Origin: Casuarina equisetifolia
Taxonomy: Eukaryota; Streptophyta; Magnoliopsida; Fagales; Casuarinaceae
Length of the DNA stretch: 64,000 nt
NCBI GenBank assembly: GCA_028551475.1
Contig: CM052358.1
Location: 21,540,853-21,604,852, forward strand
Reading direction: 5' to 3'
Under the pieces are notes generated by a model, which saw nothing but the letters and a program-made list of their open reading frames with translations, had not been told where the DNA came from and made no database searches. Numbering within the stretch: the first letter of the stretch is position 1; every line of letters starts with the position of its first letter. Below are positions 23,288-34,574 of the stretch, piece after piece. The translations under genes were made by a program, and so were the position numbers.

Positions 23288-23728
23288 TGTGAGAATTTAG
23301 TTGACCCTTAATGAGATCGAAAAGTCAGGATCTGCGTAGTCAGATCTAAAACACCAAAATGAATAACAAATAAGAAAAACATACTGTATTTTAATCCCTT
23401 AGGAAGATTCATAAATGCAAAATTAATCTTCAGGTTAAGTTCATATCCTCTATTCTCATTCCGTAGGCACTAGCCTGATGAGAGAAGCTAAAGGGTTACA
23501 TCTTGAAGAATGAATCCTCTTACAACCCTAATGCCTGAATAATGTGCTTAAATAGTATGAGTTAAAGGATAGGACCTAGCCCTAGCCTTATGTGCCACCA
23601 AATAGGCCCACTCATCACGGTCCACACCAGCCAGTCCATATTCATTAAATGGAGTCTTAAGTTTCACTTTATTAGACCAACATTAATATAAGCCCACCTT
23701 TTGGAAAACTTAAAAAATTATGCTAACA
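23288..23728 (-). repeat. 5' LTR of nested element
   Basis: 441 bp, partner of 18090-18550, with terminal TG...CA intact on the minus strand and ggtaa following at 23729. Confidence 0.9.
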
Positions 23729-24118
23729 GGTAAACGACTGCGCCTTCCCAAAGAAAAGAATGGCCGGATCTCGGCCTCGCTTCGCCACACGTGGAGACAC
23801 AACTTTGTTGCGTAAGGTTCTGGGCTGCTCCTTTCTGCCGTTCTTCTGGCTGGTTTGAGTAGATCGGCTCCGATCTTTGCTCCTCCGTAGGGGTTACAAT
23901 CTAGAGCACTGTCTTTTCCCGACAAAACTGCAAGATTTGGTACATCTTCGTCTATGTGCAGTGCGAGATTTCAACCACTTCTCAGGGTGTCAAGCTATGG
24001 AAGTCAAGTAACATGACTTCTTTGGCGTTTGAGCGGCCTTGTCTTGGAAGCAAGATTGGGTAAGAACAAAAACCTTCGACTGCGTTGTGTTCTCTGTCAT
24101 CTCTTTTTCCGCTCGTTC

Positions 24119-24331
24119 CTAAGCTCCTTCCTCCTTCATCTTCTTTTCCACTTGCCATCGGGCTGCTTCTTGGAAATTAATATGGATCAACTTCCATTGT
24201 GTGGTGACTGACTCTAAGCGTTCGGATATCTTCAGCAACTGATCTCGAATGTCTGCGAGGTTTTTGGTCTTCAAGCTAGATCCACAAGGTGATGTGCAAT
24301 TCCCCAGGCCGGAACTGCTCTGATACCACTT
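24119..24331 (-). pseudogene. Leader and gag-like frame of the HSP90-carrying element
   Basis: Directly behind the 5' LTR the minus strand gives the primer site AGTGGTATCAGAGCAGTTCC (24312-24331), a perfect match to the 3' end complement of initiator Met tRNA. An open stretch with NLADIRDQLLKISERLESVT and FQEAARWQVEKKMKEEG follows. This amphipathic helical segment resembles the start of plant Gypsy/Copia gag leaders, but the match is weak. The frame ends at 24119, and the rest of gag is not recognisable before the nested insertion. Confidence 0.6.
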
Positions 24332-24580
24332 GTTACAATCCTGATATGGGTCAGCCAGAAAAGTGGATTTGGTAGCCAATTCTGGTCTCATCAGAGCGGG
24401 ACCAGCACCTCCAGTCTCGTTAGAGGGAGACACGACACCTCTGGTCTCTAAGGGAGATGCCACCATGGTTAAACTTAAGTCTTCATTCATCCAAAAGTAC
24501 CTTTCACGTTACAAGAAGTGAAATATAAAAGGGTAAGACTGGCTTGGCCAGACTTACGGCTTCAAGCTAGACCCGTAACA
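24332..24580 (-). repeat. 5' LTR of the HSP90-carrying element
   Basis: 249 bp, minus strand TGTTACGGG...GGATTGTAACA with intact TG...CA ends. It is followed on the plus strand by the target duplication gatcc at 24581-24585. Confidence 0.92.
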
Positions 24581-24585
24581 GATCC

Positions 24586-26267
24586 ACACGGCTTCAAGCG
24601 CCTGTAGCACATATCTACCGATGGCTTCATTGGATATTCCTTTCATGATTCATCTTCATTGTTTAAGCCATCCAAACGCCATTTTGAGCGAAGGTGTGTC
24701 CATATCTTTTTAATTTAATTACAGGAAACAATAGTAAAAAACAAGCTCGCGTTTAGACAAAAATATAAAATAAAGCATTTCTCTTAGTTCGGAACAAGAA
24801 GGAATTTCTAAAGGAAACAAATTCCTTCGGCTTCACCAAAATCTCAGATGCAGAAACCTCTCTTCTCCTCTGAACTGTATGTCAACGAAAGTCATGAAGA
24901 AGAAGCAAGCGTAACCCAATTGATTTCGGGGCAACAATGGAAATAAAAAAGGTAGGAGGTGGAGATCTGAAGCCTTGCTTGTGAATCGTTGGTAGCAGAT
25001 TAGCCATCCTCCTTAATAATGGTAATTTACCAGTTTATCCAAGACACCATGGATGTAACTCAAAGAAGGGGAAAGAGAAGGTGGAGAGAAGTGCAGAAGC
25101 TAGACGATGAGACGGCTTACCTCTAGGGCATTTGAGCGGTATGATTAGGGGACCGTGGTTTGCCCAGTCTTAGTTTTGTGTATGTTTTTTCAATGCCAAG
25201 ATCGGTTTAAAGGCTATAGGTGAACTTTTATAGTCCATTCGGATGATGGGATTTGGACGAAAAAGACATGTTTTTGACAGCCCAAATTGAAATGCTCTAT
25301 TTGAAGAGCAGGGATGTGGATTTGGAATTTAGAACTTAAACTCTCGTAATTTAAACCTCGTAAACGTTGCAAAACACTATCTAAATCAAAGCAAGAAGTT
25401 CCCTATCAGAAGAATTGTGAGGTGCACTCTACTGCATGAAGTTCCCTGTTAGAAGTCATAAGAACCTGCCTTATACCTCACTCCTAAAGCTTCAAGTGAG
25501 CCAAATTTGCTGCTACGAATTTCATTGTAAAACACTCATTTAAGACATGAAGAATCAATCACTATAACAAAGTTGGCTTTGTAAATAGTAAGAATAATCA
25601 ATCCTTGTCCTAAGTTTCGACCATAATGAAAAGATTCGTAGTAAAATACGAAATTCAAAGGGTTTGTTGTTGAAAATCATTCACTTGATTATCAAAGATT
25701 TGGCAAAGATCTTGAGGAGGGTATAGCTAGTTTTTCATCATCACAAGAAATAAATAAAGGTCAAGAAAAATGAACAAAATAAATAAATTATCACTACAAA
25801 TCATGATACTATTATGGTTTCATCAAATATATGTACTTTAACTAGGTATTTCCAAATTGTTGAGATACAGCTAAACAAATAAAATTAACAAAAAATGCAT
25901 ATTATAAAGATGAGTTTAGATCTAAAATAGTCATATGTGTTTTATGCTCAATCAAGATCGTCAGAATTGTGCACATAATCAAGGAATCTACTTTTCTACT
26001 TTTCGAAGAAAAATCACTACAAATATGAGATGGTGTTGTCCTTACTACACCCCAATAGATAAAAGTTATAATAGAATGATTGTTGAATCATTGTTGCCAC
26101 AATAGCTACCTATCATGTTACCATTTACAATTCATAGCCACTAGAAACATATGGTCTTAACCAAAATCAAATGGCCTCAATCGATTCTTCAAAAATTACC
26201 TCTTGCTGTAAAAGCTTGGTTTTCTTCAAATTTGGCACCTTGTTCTAATGCCAATCTATTACTACAA
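24586..26267. other. Unassigned region
   Basis: 24586-25150 is moderately GC-rich and may be an old gene 5' region, but no frame or motif is convincing. 25490-25690 holds diverged dispersed-family sequence (cttcaagtgagccaaatttg; aaaatcattcacttgattatca). 25850-26260 is AT-rich without features. Confidence 0.35.
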
Positions 26268-26662
26268 ATTAAGATCTAATATTAATTGTTGGAAATATAT
26301 GCAAATTATGCAGCAAATACATATATAATAGATGAAAAAATATCTAAGATTTAATATGGTTTGGGATTAATCAATCATTCTAATACTAGTTGTTAGAAAT
26401 ATATGCAAATTATGAAGCAAATATATATCTAACAAATTCAAAAATATCAAAGATTTAATATTATCTGGGATTAATCGATCACTCTAATGCTAATTATTCG
26501 AGATATATGCAAATTACGAAGCAAACATATATCTAACAAATAAAAAAAATCAAAGATTTAATATTATTTGGGATTAATCGATCACTCTAGTACTAATCAC
26601 AGGAAACACATATATAATAAATACAGAAATACAAAAAATTTAATATGGTTTGGGATTAATTA
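26268..26662. repeat. Tandem array, about 103-bp unit
   Basis: Nearly four head-to-tail units, each with aaatatatgcaaattatg, an atatatctaacaaat-like part, caaagatttaatat and tgggattaatc(g/a)atcactcta. The word gggatta lies at 26363, 26467, 26570 and 26652, so spacing is 104, 103 and 82 bp; the last unit is shortened. No CRISPR-like spacer pattern is present. Confidence 0.85.
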
Positions 26663-26884
26663 ATCTCTACACATTCACGATGTAACAATCTTTATTGTTT
26701 AAGGGTTTTCATACACATAGGAGCCGCAGAGTGGGAAAAATCCTTCACGGCTCTCTTTCTATTTGATAATTGAGATGGCTCACTCAATGACACAATACAA
26801 TTTACAGTTTCTTTAGCCTTATAAATACAAAATAAGAAAAATCTGAATTAAGAATATCACAAGGATCAGTTTTTTGTTCCTTCT

Positions 26885-27309
26885 GTCAGAGCATTTCTTC
26901 AACCTTTAGAAGCACTCAGCTCCACCACTCTCCTTTACCCGGGGAGAGAATATGGTGGGATACTGGCCTGACAGGTGGTGGAGGACTTGCTTGATATGTT
27001 GTGTCTTGGTCTCTGTGGGGCTTGTGGTGGATTAACTTTTAATGAAAAGATGTGGAAAAGGCTTTTGCTTCCAACCATGGAGCCAAATGTGTCGTCTACA
27101 ATGTTATGGAACGAATGACAAGTGCAAAATCAGGATAAGCGGACCAATTTTCAGTAGTCATACTCTGGATTGGATTGAAAGTGTGCCAAAATTAACATTA
27201 TGTGTGGAAGCACTAAGTGGCGTTTTCCTACCATCTCAAACACCAGCTTCAGAATTGCCATTCTACCCAGCCTTCAATAGCTCTGAAATAACCCCTCATG
27301 TTCTTTGGA
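26885..27309 (+). repeat. Shared 5' part of the DnaJ unit
   Basis: 26890-27070 (ctccaccactctcctttacc, gagagaatatggtgggat, ggtggattaac, aatgaaaagatgtgg) matches 40670-40840 upstream of the other long DnaJ copy. 27070-27309 has no partner there and is unassigned; it holds the first part of the plus frame 27042-27368. Confidence 0.65.
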
Positions 27310-27925
27310 CTTTGTGTACATTTTTCTCAGCTACCCAGAAAGGTTCAAGGCGCTACCCGAGCCTATGAGCTTCTACGTGATCTAGATAAGCGTGAGATCT
27401 ATGACCATTATTAAGAGAATGCTCTCAAGGAAGGGCCGGGTGGTGGAGGTGTTAGGCATGAGCCCTTTTTCAAATTCCAATGCTTCTTTGGTTGCAACCT
27501 TTTTGGAGGTGCAGCAGAAGCCGAGGGCAGAGGAGGGGAGAAGCCGTGATCCATCCCCTCAAGTTTCCTTTGGAAGATCACTATAATGGGACATCTAAGA
27601 AGCTATCCTTCTCTTAGAAAGTTGTCTGCTCCAAGTGCAAGGGAAAAGGCACTAAGTCAGACAATTCAGTGAAATGTTCCGGCTGTCAAGGGAATCAAAA
27701 TCTACATTAGGCACTTTGGCCTTTCCACAGTCCAACAAACGCACATTGCTTTCAATAAGTGCAAGGGTATTGGCGAGGTAATCAATAAGAAATCGAGCGC
27801 ACAATGTAGGGGGGAGAAGGTCGTTTAGGAGAAGAAAGTTACGGAAGTAATTGTAGAAAGGGCATCAAAATGGACAGAGGAATAGGTTCCCTCAAAACAC
27901 CGTTTTAACATTCTTTTAAGTAATC
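27310..27925 (+). pseudogene. DnaJ (type A, HSP40) pseudogene, longest copy
   Basis: Pieces of a plant type-A DnaJ co-chaperone read in the right order across frames. First comes the end of the J domain: YPERFKAL, then AYELLRDLDKREIYDHY and ENALKEG. A glycine-rich part follows (GPGGGG...HEPF). Next are the linker HPLKFPLEDHYNGTSKKLS, the Cys-rich zinc region with CSKCKGKGTKSDNSVKCSGC and the later CRGEKVV-EKKVTEVIVEKG, and finally QNGQRNRFP of the C-terminal domain. Stops (for example after IYDHY) and several frameshifts make it dead. The HPD-containing start of the J domain is missing. Segments that come from separate exons in plant DnaJ genes appear without introns, which suggests a processed copy; this exon argument is from memory. 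Confidence 0.8.
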
Positions 27926-28189
27926 TCTTTCTGTTAATGAGAATATAATGTTGCCAAAATAATCATGTTGCCAATATTAGAAGATACTGCATTTTAATGT
28001 AAATATATTCGATATATTAGGTTTTCTATGTATAGTTAGCTCTAGTCCTATATATTAACACGTTAAAGACATGTAATTCTGTACTGCAATATCAATCATA
28101 TTCACAAATTCCCACTCTTTGCCTCCTCCTTTTCTGATATGGTATGCAAAGCCTGACATTTCTGTGCTTTTATTCGCTTCTGTAAGGTT
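27926..28189. other. Unassigned spacer
   Basis: AT-rich sequence with no recognised feature. Confidence 0.3.
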
Positions 28190-29720
28190 TTATCGCTAAC
28201 CAAGAAGGGAGGGTTGAATTGACTTTTTAGGTTTTAGCTTTATTTTTCTGTTTTTCTAGATTTCATGCAAGATTGTCATTCAACACAATTATATCAAAGC
28301 ATATAATCAAAGAGATAAGACAAGATAAGTAAGCTCAAAGGTTTACACAGTGGTTCGACACTTTTCACCTACTTCCACCATTTTCTCCTTCAACTTAAAC
28401 TAAGTTGAAGTCTACTTTACTTTAAGCTAAGAGAAATCCTCTCCTACACTTCACAACTCCTTAACAAGGAATTATTTGTTCCATAATTACAAAGCTTAGG
28501 TTGAATCAACCATATTACATTAAGCAAATCCTTAAATATAATGTGTATGAGGAATAATGTTTCTTAAAGAGCTAATCAAAGATGTGTAAGTTCAATTCAA
28601 GCTCTACTCACGAAACCCCTAATTTTTCTCAAAGCTAGGGTTTCGAATTTACAAAGATCTTTATGTGCAAATAAAATTATGAAGTAATTTAGCATATATA
28701 AAGATCAATCTAACAGTAGATATTCACAAGATAATAGATTTGAAGGAAAAACACCAAAGATTCTTGCTTTTTCCATGGATTGAAGAACATGGCAGTATGA
28801 GTATATGATTTTCACAAAGCTTCAATCTCTTTTAATGAAATCAGTAGTATTTCATTTAGCAGCACCCAAACATTCACCTAAAGCTTTTTATATAGTAGAT
28901 TATTGAATCTTGAGCACTTTAGGGTTTTGGTTCAAACCTGTTTGAGATTTTTCCGTTGAGACTTGATAGAAGCAACATGATACAGCTGTAGAGACAACGA
29001 TTATCATAGCAGAGGACTGTTTTCACACGTCCATCACCTCATTCTTCTTCCCGTTAGAGAGTCAACAGTCGAAAGAGAAAGAGGAGGATGGCTTTGTGTA
29101 GAGATGGGGCTTAAGGCTTCATTCTATTTGACATAAGAGAGTAGTATCTTATCAAAGTGAAATGGCTGCATTTCACTTAAGTGAGGTCAGCTTAGGTTGA
29201 GCTTTGCAATCTTGTTTGTGGACTGAACTTCGCTAACTTGCTTTACATTGGTCCATCAGTTAATTGGTCTAGCAGTCAATTGGTCCAGCAATGATCTAGC
29301 AAGCAATTGGTCCAGCAATGATCTAGCAAGCAATCGGTCCAATAATGATCAAGTAGAGATTAATCGATCTAGGACAAGCTAGTGAATATTTTCTCTTATA
29401 TTTGTATTAAGCAAGTAGTATACTTTTATCCTTCACAAGTACCTATAAGCACACAATTACCAAGTATCATTTTCTTTTAATATAAAGACTTATATTTTTC
29501 TCATTAAATCATATAAAATAATTTATCTTAACTCTATATATGATGTTTGATAATGGAATGTAGGAAACTAGCTACTATATAATATCATTAGTTGATATTA
29601 TAATTTGTACACCTTTTACTTCCTTTGGTATTTAATCTATGGACACAAAGATGTTATCATACATTCACAAATAAAATTTTTCTCAACAAAAAACATCAAC
29701 ACATGATTTTCAACAGCTTC
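28190..29720. other. Possible LTR-like block with 27-bp tandem repeats
   Basis: Begins with ctaaccaagaagggagggttg and includes tttacacagtggttcgacac, phrases that I associate with LTRs of plant Copia-type elements. No partner LTR, primer site or target duplication was found. A 27-bp unit (ggtccagcaatgatctagca and following bases) starts at 29282 and 29309, with a diverged third unit at 29336. Confidence 0.35.
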
Positions 29721-29986
29721 TGCATGATTTTTTTCTAGCCTTTCCTTAAGTGGTGTTGAATTTGTTGTAGCTTTTTTTTTTGCCTATACAATTTATTTTC
29801 AACCTAACCCTAGTTGTCACCCAATTGTTTTTTTTTCTATACCCGACCCAATCCTAACCCATTTGTCCTCCCGGTTTACCATTTTGCCCTTGCCCCTTTA
29901 TATATTCACACAATTACCCCCTAAACTCTAGTTGCTACACCATAGCCGCCTCCACTCCTCCTGTCATCGGAAATACCAATTCCACC
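29721..29986. other. 5' leader of the Copia element
   Basis: Pyrimidine-rich stretch upstream of the Copia gag start. No LTR or primer-binding site could be identified here, so the 5' end of the element is undefined. Confidence 0.3.
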
Positions 29987-32900
29987 ATGATTCATGACCC
30001 TTATCTTCTTGCCGCTGCCAATTTGCAAACTAGTAGCATTGTTTCTCGCCGATTGATTAGCAAAAGTAACTATCATCTTTGGGTAGATCAAATCCACACT
30101 ATTTTCCTCACCTGGAACAAATTAGGCTTTCTCACTAGAACTCTGCCATGACCGGAAGAAGACGATGATGACATGCAGCATTGGGACCAATGTCATGCCA
30201 TCGTCAAGACTTGGGTGACCAATTTTGTTGATCCATCTCTTTAAAGCATGGTTACCCATCAGCCAATGGTTATCAAGGCTTAGTCCCTTTTGCGCAATTC
30301 GTTTGAAAAGATTTCAAGGATGCAGCATTATGGCCTTTGCTAGGCCACTATTGACTTCAAGCTTGTTAGCAATTGCACCAACGACGACCTTACCAGATTT
30401 TATGTTCACCTTCGCGATTTATGGGGGGAATCTCGATGCTTAGCAACCCCCTATTCGATGCTCTTGTAGAGGTTGCTCTTGCAAAGTCAATGACCAACTA
30501 TGTAAGCATGATGAGGAGGACCGATTGATGAAGTTTTTGATTGGCCTTCGAATGAGTTCATCAATCTTTAAACGAACATCTTTTCTTGGGACTCCCTACT
30601 ATTGCTTGAGTGCACATATGCGATGTCGAAGCAAAAGCTTCAGCAATGCGCCGACTCTGATTACCATTCCGATAATGCATCTGGGTTCATTGGCATTTGA
30701 TACACCATCGATAACCTTTTCAGTGGTAACAACAACGACTCATTTAGTTGAGGGCCCTTTCTCTACTCAGACACCTTACTGCTTCACACAATCCTAACAG
30801 ACTAGGCGAGCCAAAAAGGCTAAGCAGACCTGGACGCTCTTCTCACAGGCCTAACCCCATTGGGTTAGACTCCCACTCGGACTCTAAGGCCCATTATTCC
30901 TATTGTAAAAATCCCAAACACTTTAAAGAGTCTTACTTTTTACTTATTGGCTACCCGTTGAGTTAAAGGTCCAAACAGCGTGGTGGATCTCGCTGCAAGC
31001 CCAATGGGCCTAGTCATGTGGTCCACCATACCACCCTTGATGCTGTAGTGTAGCCTAACCTAATGGGTTTTGGGCCATAACATTCGAACACCCTGTATGC
31101 TTATAGTGGGCATTCTCTTTATGGCAGTCCATCACTACCACCTTATCCAAGTATAGGCCTATTGGGCCTCTCTTCCCTTGCTGTTGGAAGTGTTATTGGT
31201 GGTTCTGCTAGTCTGAATCTTACCTTTGATTAGTAACAAAAATTAATGGTGATTCTCAATTAGATATGCCCTTCCAATCTGAGCACAAATTTCACAGGTA
31301 CTCTTTCTTCACTTGCTTCACTTTCTTTTAATTGGATTATCAATTTGGAGGCCAGGGACCACATTACTTGTGATTTGCATATTTTAAATTCTTATCGTCC
31401 CTGTGCAACCCCAATATTTATTTGTTTGCCTGATCAAACCCATAGTCTCATGTTCGGTGAAATTCTAGATGCAAGTGAACATGTCGAACAAGTAATATAA
31501 TGATAAGAAAGATATCGTCTCATATAGAATGGTGATTATTAGATCAACTAATTACTAATTATGAATAACTCTTAGAATTTATCTAACAAATCAAATGATA
31601 GATGATAGATTAACTAACTAAATTTAAGAAAACTAAATACAAGAAATATGTTAGAGCGTCTGATTTCACCATAACTATGAGATACTAATGTAGATTATGT
31701 ATGGTTACAAAAGGGATAATATCTATGTGATGGTGGAACTTTCTAATTTATTTACTATCCCATATCTAGGTATAGCAAACCTACCTAGTTCATTAATTCA
31801 CTATATCTTTATATGTGAATTGAAATAAACTAAATGCATTAAGATCTATAAATATTCCTAGTTTACATCGAAAGCCACAAACAATATGGTATATGTCTAT
31901 CCATATTTAATTTATGGTTACACATTACAAAAAGTAATTGTATATCATCTCTTGTCAGTCTCAAACATATAAATCAGATCATTTAAGTAGTAACTAATTA
32001 CTTAAAAGCATTAAACATAGTAATATGCAACTTCACATAAACAAAATATCTTGCAAACATAACAATCATAAGTTCATACCATTGTAATTAGGTTACATCG
32101 TAGCTTTAACAAAAATAAACTAAAACATAAAGAAACAATAAGGAAGAACAATAATAGGAAATAAAGAAGAATTCTTGAATCCAAGAACAAAAAGTCTGTC
32201 ACCTTTTTTGTCTTCTCTTCAAGAAAACCTTGAATTCTTGGCCTCTCTCTTGAGTTATGCTCAATTTCCTCCTCCCCTCTTTCACTTCTTCTCTTTTCTT
32301 AAATAAAGTTTTGGGTTTAGACTTTATCCCAATAGAAGTCGGTTTTGGATACTGAAAACAATTAGGTTTTGAACTCTTAAATTAATTAGGACTTGAATTC
32401 CTAATATGACTGGGTTTTCTATTTATTTAGAAAACCTAAAAACAATAGAAAATCTAATAACAATCATCCAACAAACCCATCTTAACTCTCTTGATCTTGA
32501 TATTATGATTTTTCCACACAATAAGCATCAGGTTCTCCTTATTCATCCTTTTTCTCCATGCCTCCTTATGCTACATAAACAAGACAAATTTAGGTAAATA
32601 AAAAGGAATTCAAGTGTTTTCTCACAATTATTAAAGTTATTTATTGTCTAAAATAGGTAAAATAACTCTATAAAAATAAAGTTATCACCTTATCATTGAT
32701 ATCGGGGATTTCAAGCCCAACCGGTATTTGTATCTTAAAAATGTTCTTTTTGTTCCTTGATTTTAGCATAATCTTTTATCCATCTATAAACTAACTCGTG
32801 ACAATAATTGTGTTGCCTTTTTTTTCTGACAATTTTTGCATTTTCTAGGAACACATGATTAGGGTGCTGATCGGGCTCAGCAAGGTTGAAGGGAAACTTT

Positions 32901-34520
32901 AATTCTTATGTCCTGTTATTTCGTAATCTTTGAAGTCTTATTTTGTTCTTTGAAGTCCTGGTCATTCTTCTTTGAAGTCCTATTTTGTGAATGGTCATAT
33001 TATTTCTTATCCAAATTTTTTCTCTTGTGACATTTGCTCACTTGCCAAACAAACACATGCACCTTTTCCCTTAAGTCACACCACCACAAGCTCCATTTTT
33101 AAACTTATCCACATGGATGTATAAGGACCTTACAAACATCCTACCATGATGATGCTCGTTATTTTTTAACTATTGTAGATGATTATTCCCATGCTACTTG
33201 GACTTTCCTTTTCCAATTTAAGAGCCAAGTGTTTTCCAAAATTCTAACCTTCCTTTCTATGGTTCGTAATCAATTTGGTTCCACTGTCAAGCATATCCGC
33301 TCTGATAATGGCATTGAATTTTTTTCTTATGAATGTTCCTCTTTTATTTATTCTTAAGGAATTCTTCATGAAAGCTATTGCATCCATACTCTCTAGCAAA
33401 ATGGGGTTGTTGAGTGCAAGCATCATCATTTTTTAGATGTTGCTCGTGCCTTACTCTTCCAATCTCATCTTCCATCTCGTTTTTGGGGTGAATGTATCCT
33501 AACTACTACCTATCTTATAAACCACCTTCCATCTTCTCCTTTAGGTGGGGTCACTCCCTATGAGTCTTTTTTTTGCAAACCTTCGCTACTTGACCATCTT
33601 TGTATTTTTGGTTGATAATGCTTTGCCACCACTCTAGGTGCTCGGGATAAATTTAGTCCTTATGCTCTTCCTTGTGTTTTTCTTGGTTATCTCTCCTATC
33701 ATAAGGGCTATAAGCTCTATGATCCTGCCATTGGTAAATTTTTTGTTAGTTGTGATGTCATTTTTTAGAATGATATTTTTCCTTTTGCCTTGCAAAATCC
33801 TCAATCATCCCCTAATAGCCTTGCTCACTCGTTCGCTTCTATTGTTCCACCCATGGAATCCTACTCTCCTCCATCCCTACTTGTGGATGACCCCTTTCCG
33901 CTTGAGCCTATCCTCCTTACTGTCCATCTTCATCTGCCTTTTCATCTACTTCTATTTCAGACCCTCTTCTTGGACTTGAGCCTCCCACATCCTTTGTTTC
34001 CGACTCCATTCCTTCACCTTTGCCAGCCGCTTGCCGCTTCAACCATCCCACCAAACCCCCCATTGGACTATTGATTATATCTGCCATACTTTACCTTTTA
34101 CTTCCTCCACTTCCCTTTACCCTATCTCTAATTATATTTCCCTTGACCAGTGCATCCCACATCACTAGCATTTTATTGCCTCTATATCTACCATCTCTGA
34201 GCCCTATTTCTTCCATGAGGCCATCAAGGATCCTAATTGAGTTGCTGCCATGAATAATGAGCTTGTTGCTCTTAAGGCAAGTCACACTTGGGATGTAGTC
34301 CCTCTTCCCCCTAGTCGATATGTAATTAGATGTAGGTGGATCTACAAGATGAAATATTGAGTTGATGGTTCTGTTGAGTTCTATAAGGCCCATCTCGTGG
34401 CCAAAGGCTACAGCCTATGCAAAAGTTTTGATTATTAGGATACCTTTTCCCCCATTACCAAACATGTTACTATTTGGCTTCTCATTACTATTGCTGTTAT
34501 TTGTCATTGGCCTTTATTTT
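29987..34520 (+). mobile_element. Dead Copia element (plus), interrupted by a solo LTR
   Basis: Ty1/Copia polyprotein remains in order. Gag starts at 29987 (QTSSIVSRRLISKSNYHLWV, then NKLGFLTR), with a gag zinc knuckle near 30895-30945 (CKNPKHFKESYFLLIGYP). The protease/pre-integrase part is at 31280-31450 and 32688-32770 (IGDFKPNRYLYLKNVLFVP). The integrase is at about 33040-33620 (HMDVWGPY-like start, VDDYSHATWTFLF, HIRSDNGIEFF, QNGVVECKHHHF, FWGE). The RT N terminus is at 34255-34520 (LKASHTWDVVPLPPSRYVIR; LVAKGYS). Stop codons and frameshifts are scattered throughout. RT core and RNase H are missing because the element ends at the junction with the Gypsy element. No LTRs were identified. 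Confidence 0.85.
31451..32687 (-). repeat. Solo LTR of the Athila-type family inside Copia
   Basis: Plus-strand sequence runs tgttcggtgaaattctag...aaagttatca, the same LTR as 60153-61509 in the same direction. It splits the Copia pre-integrase region, which continues at 32700 with tgatatcggggatttcaagc. No element interior is present, so it is a solo LTR left by recombination. A matching target duplication is not clear (tctca versus cctta). Confidence 0.8.
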
Positions 34521-34574
34521 GACTCGCCAAACAAACACGTGCGCTACTTGACAAAGCCCCTATTGGACTATTGA
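34521..34574. other. Patchwork junction between Copia and Gypsy
   Basis: Two short copies of nearby Copia sequence lie back to back. gccaaacaaacac(g)tgc at about 34525 copies 33043, and attggactattgat at about 34561 copies 34051. Templated filler of this type is typical of end-joining repair. Confidence 0.5.

Larger units (their letters stand above)
18090..23728 (-). mobile_element. Nested, decayed LTR retrotransposon (Copia-like)
   Basis: A 5.6-kb element on the minus strand with LTRs at 23288-23728 (5') and 18090-18550 (3'). It has a primer site TGGTATCAAAGTGGG next to the 5' LTR and a 5-bp target duplication with one mismatch. The interior is very AT-rich and full of stops. The one protein trace I can support is a pair of zinc-knuckle-like motifs near 20990-21095. 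These motifs and the iMet primer site suggest Copia, but no integrase or RT motif could be read. It sits inside the HSP90-carrying element. Confidence 0.8.
15373..24580 (-). mobile_element. LTR retrotransposon carrying an HSP90 fragment
   Basis: Complete element on the minus strand with two similar LTRs (24332-24580 is 5', 15373-15629 is 3'), a primer-binding site, a purine tract and a perfect 5-bp target duplication. Without the nested element at 18090-23728 it is about 3.6 kb. I find no protease, reverse transcriptase, RNase H or integrase, so it is non-autonomous and would depend on another element's enzymes. Its interior holds a short gag-like leader frame (24119-24310), a GC-rich segment, two unrecognised open frames (17022-17717, 16523-17005) and a fragment of host HSP90 (15749-16210). 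Most of these frames are open on the sense strand of the element. It looks like a gene-capturing LTR element. Confidence 0.85.

Noticed and set aside
26268..26662. CRISPR-like array
   Set aside because: Units are contiguous 103-bp repeats without constant repeat/variable spacer structure, and the DNA is plant nuclear.
33638..34393. Four overlapping open frames as separate genes
   Set aside because: All are frame shadows of the decayed Copia region between integrase and RT; their Leu/Pro/Ser-rich make-up follows from it.
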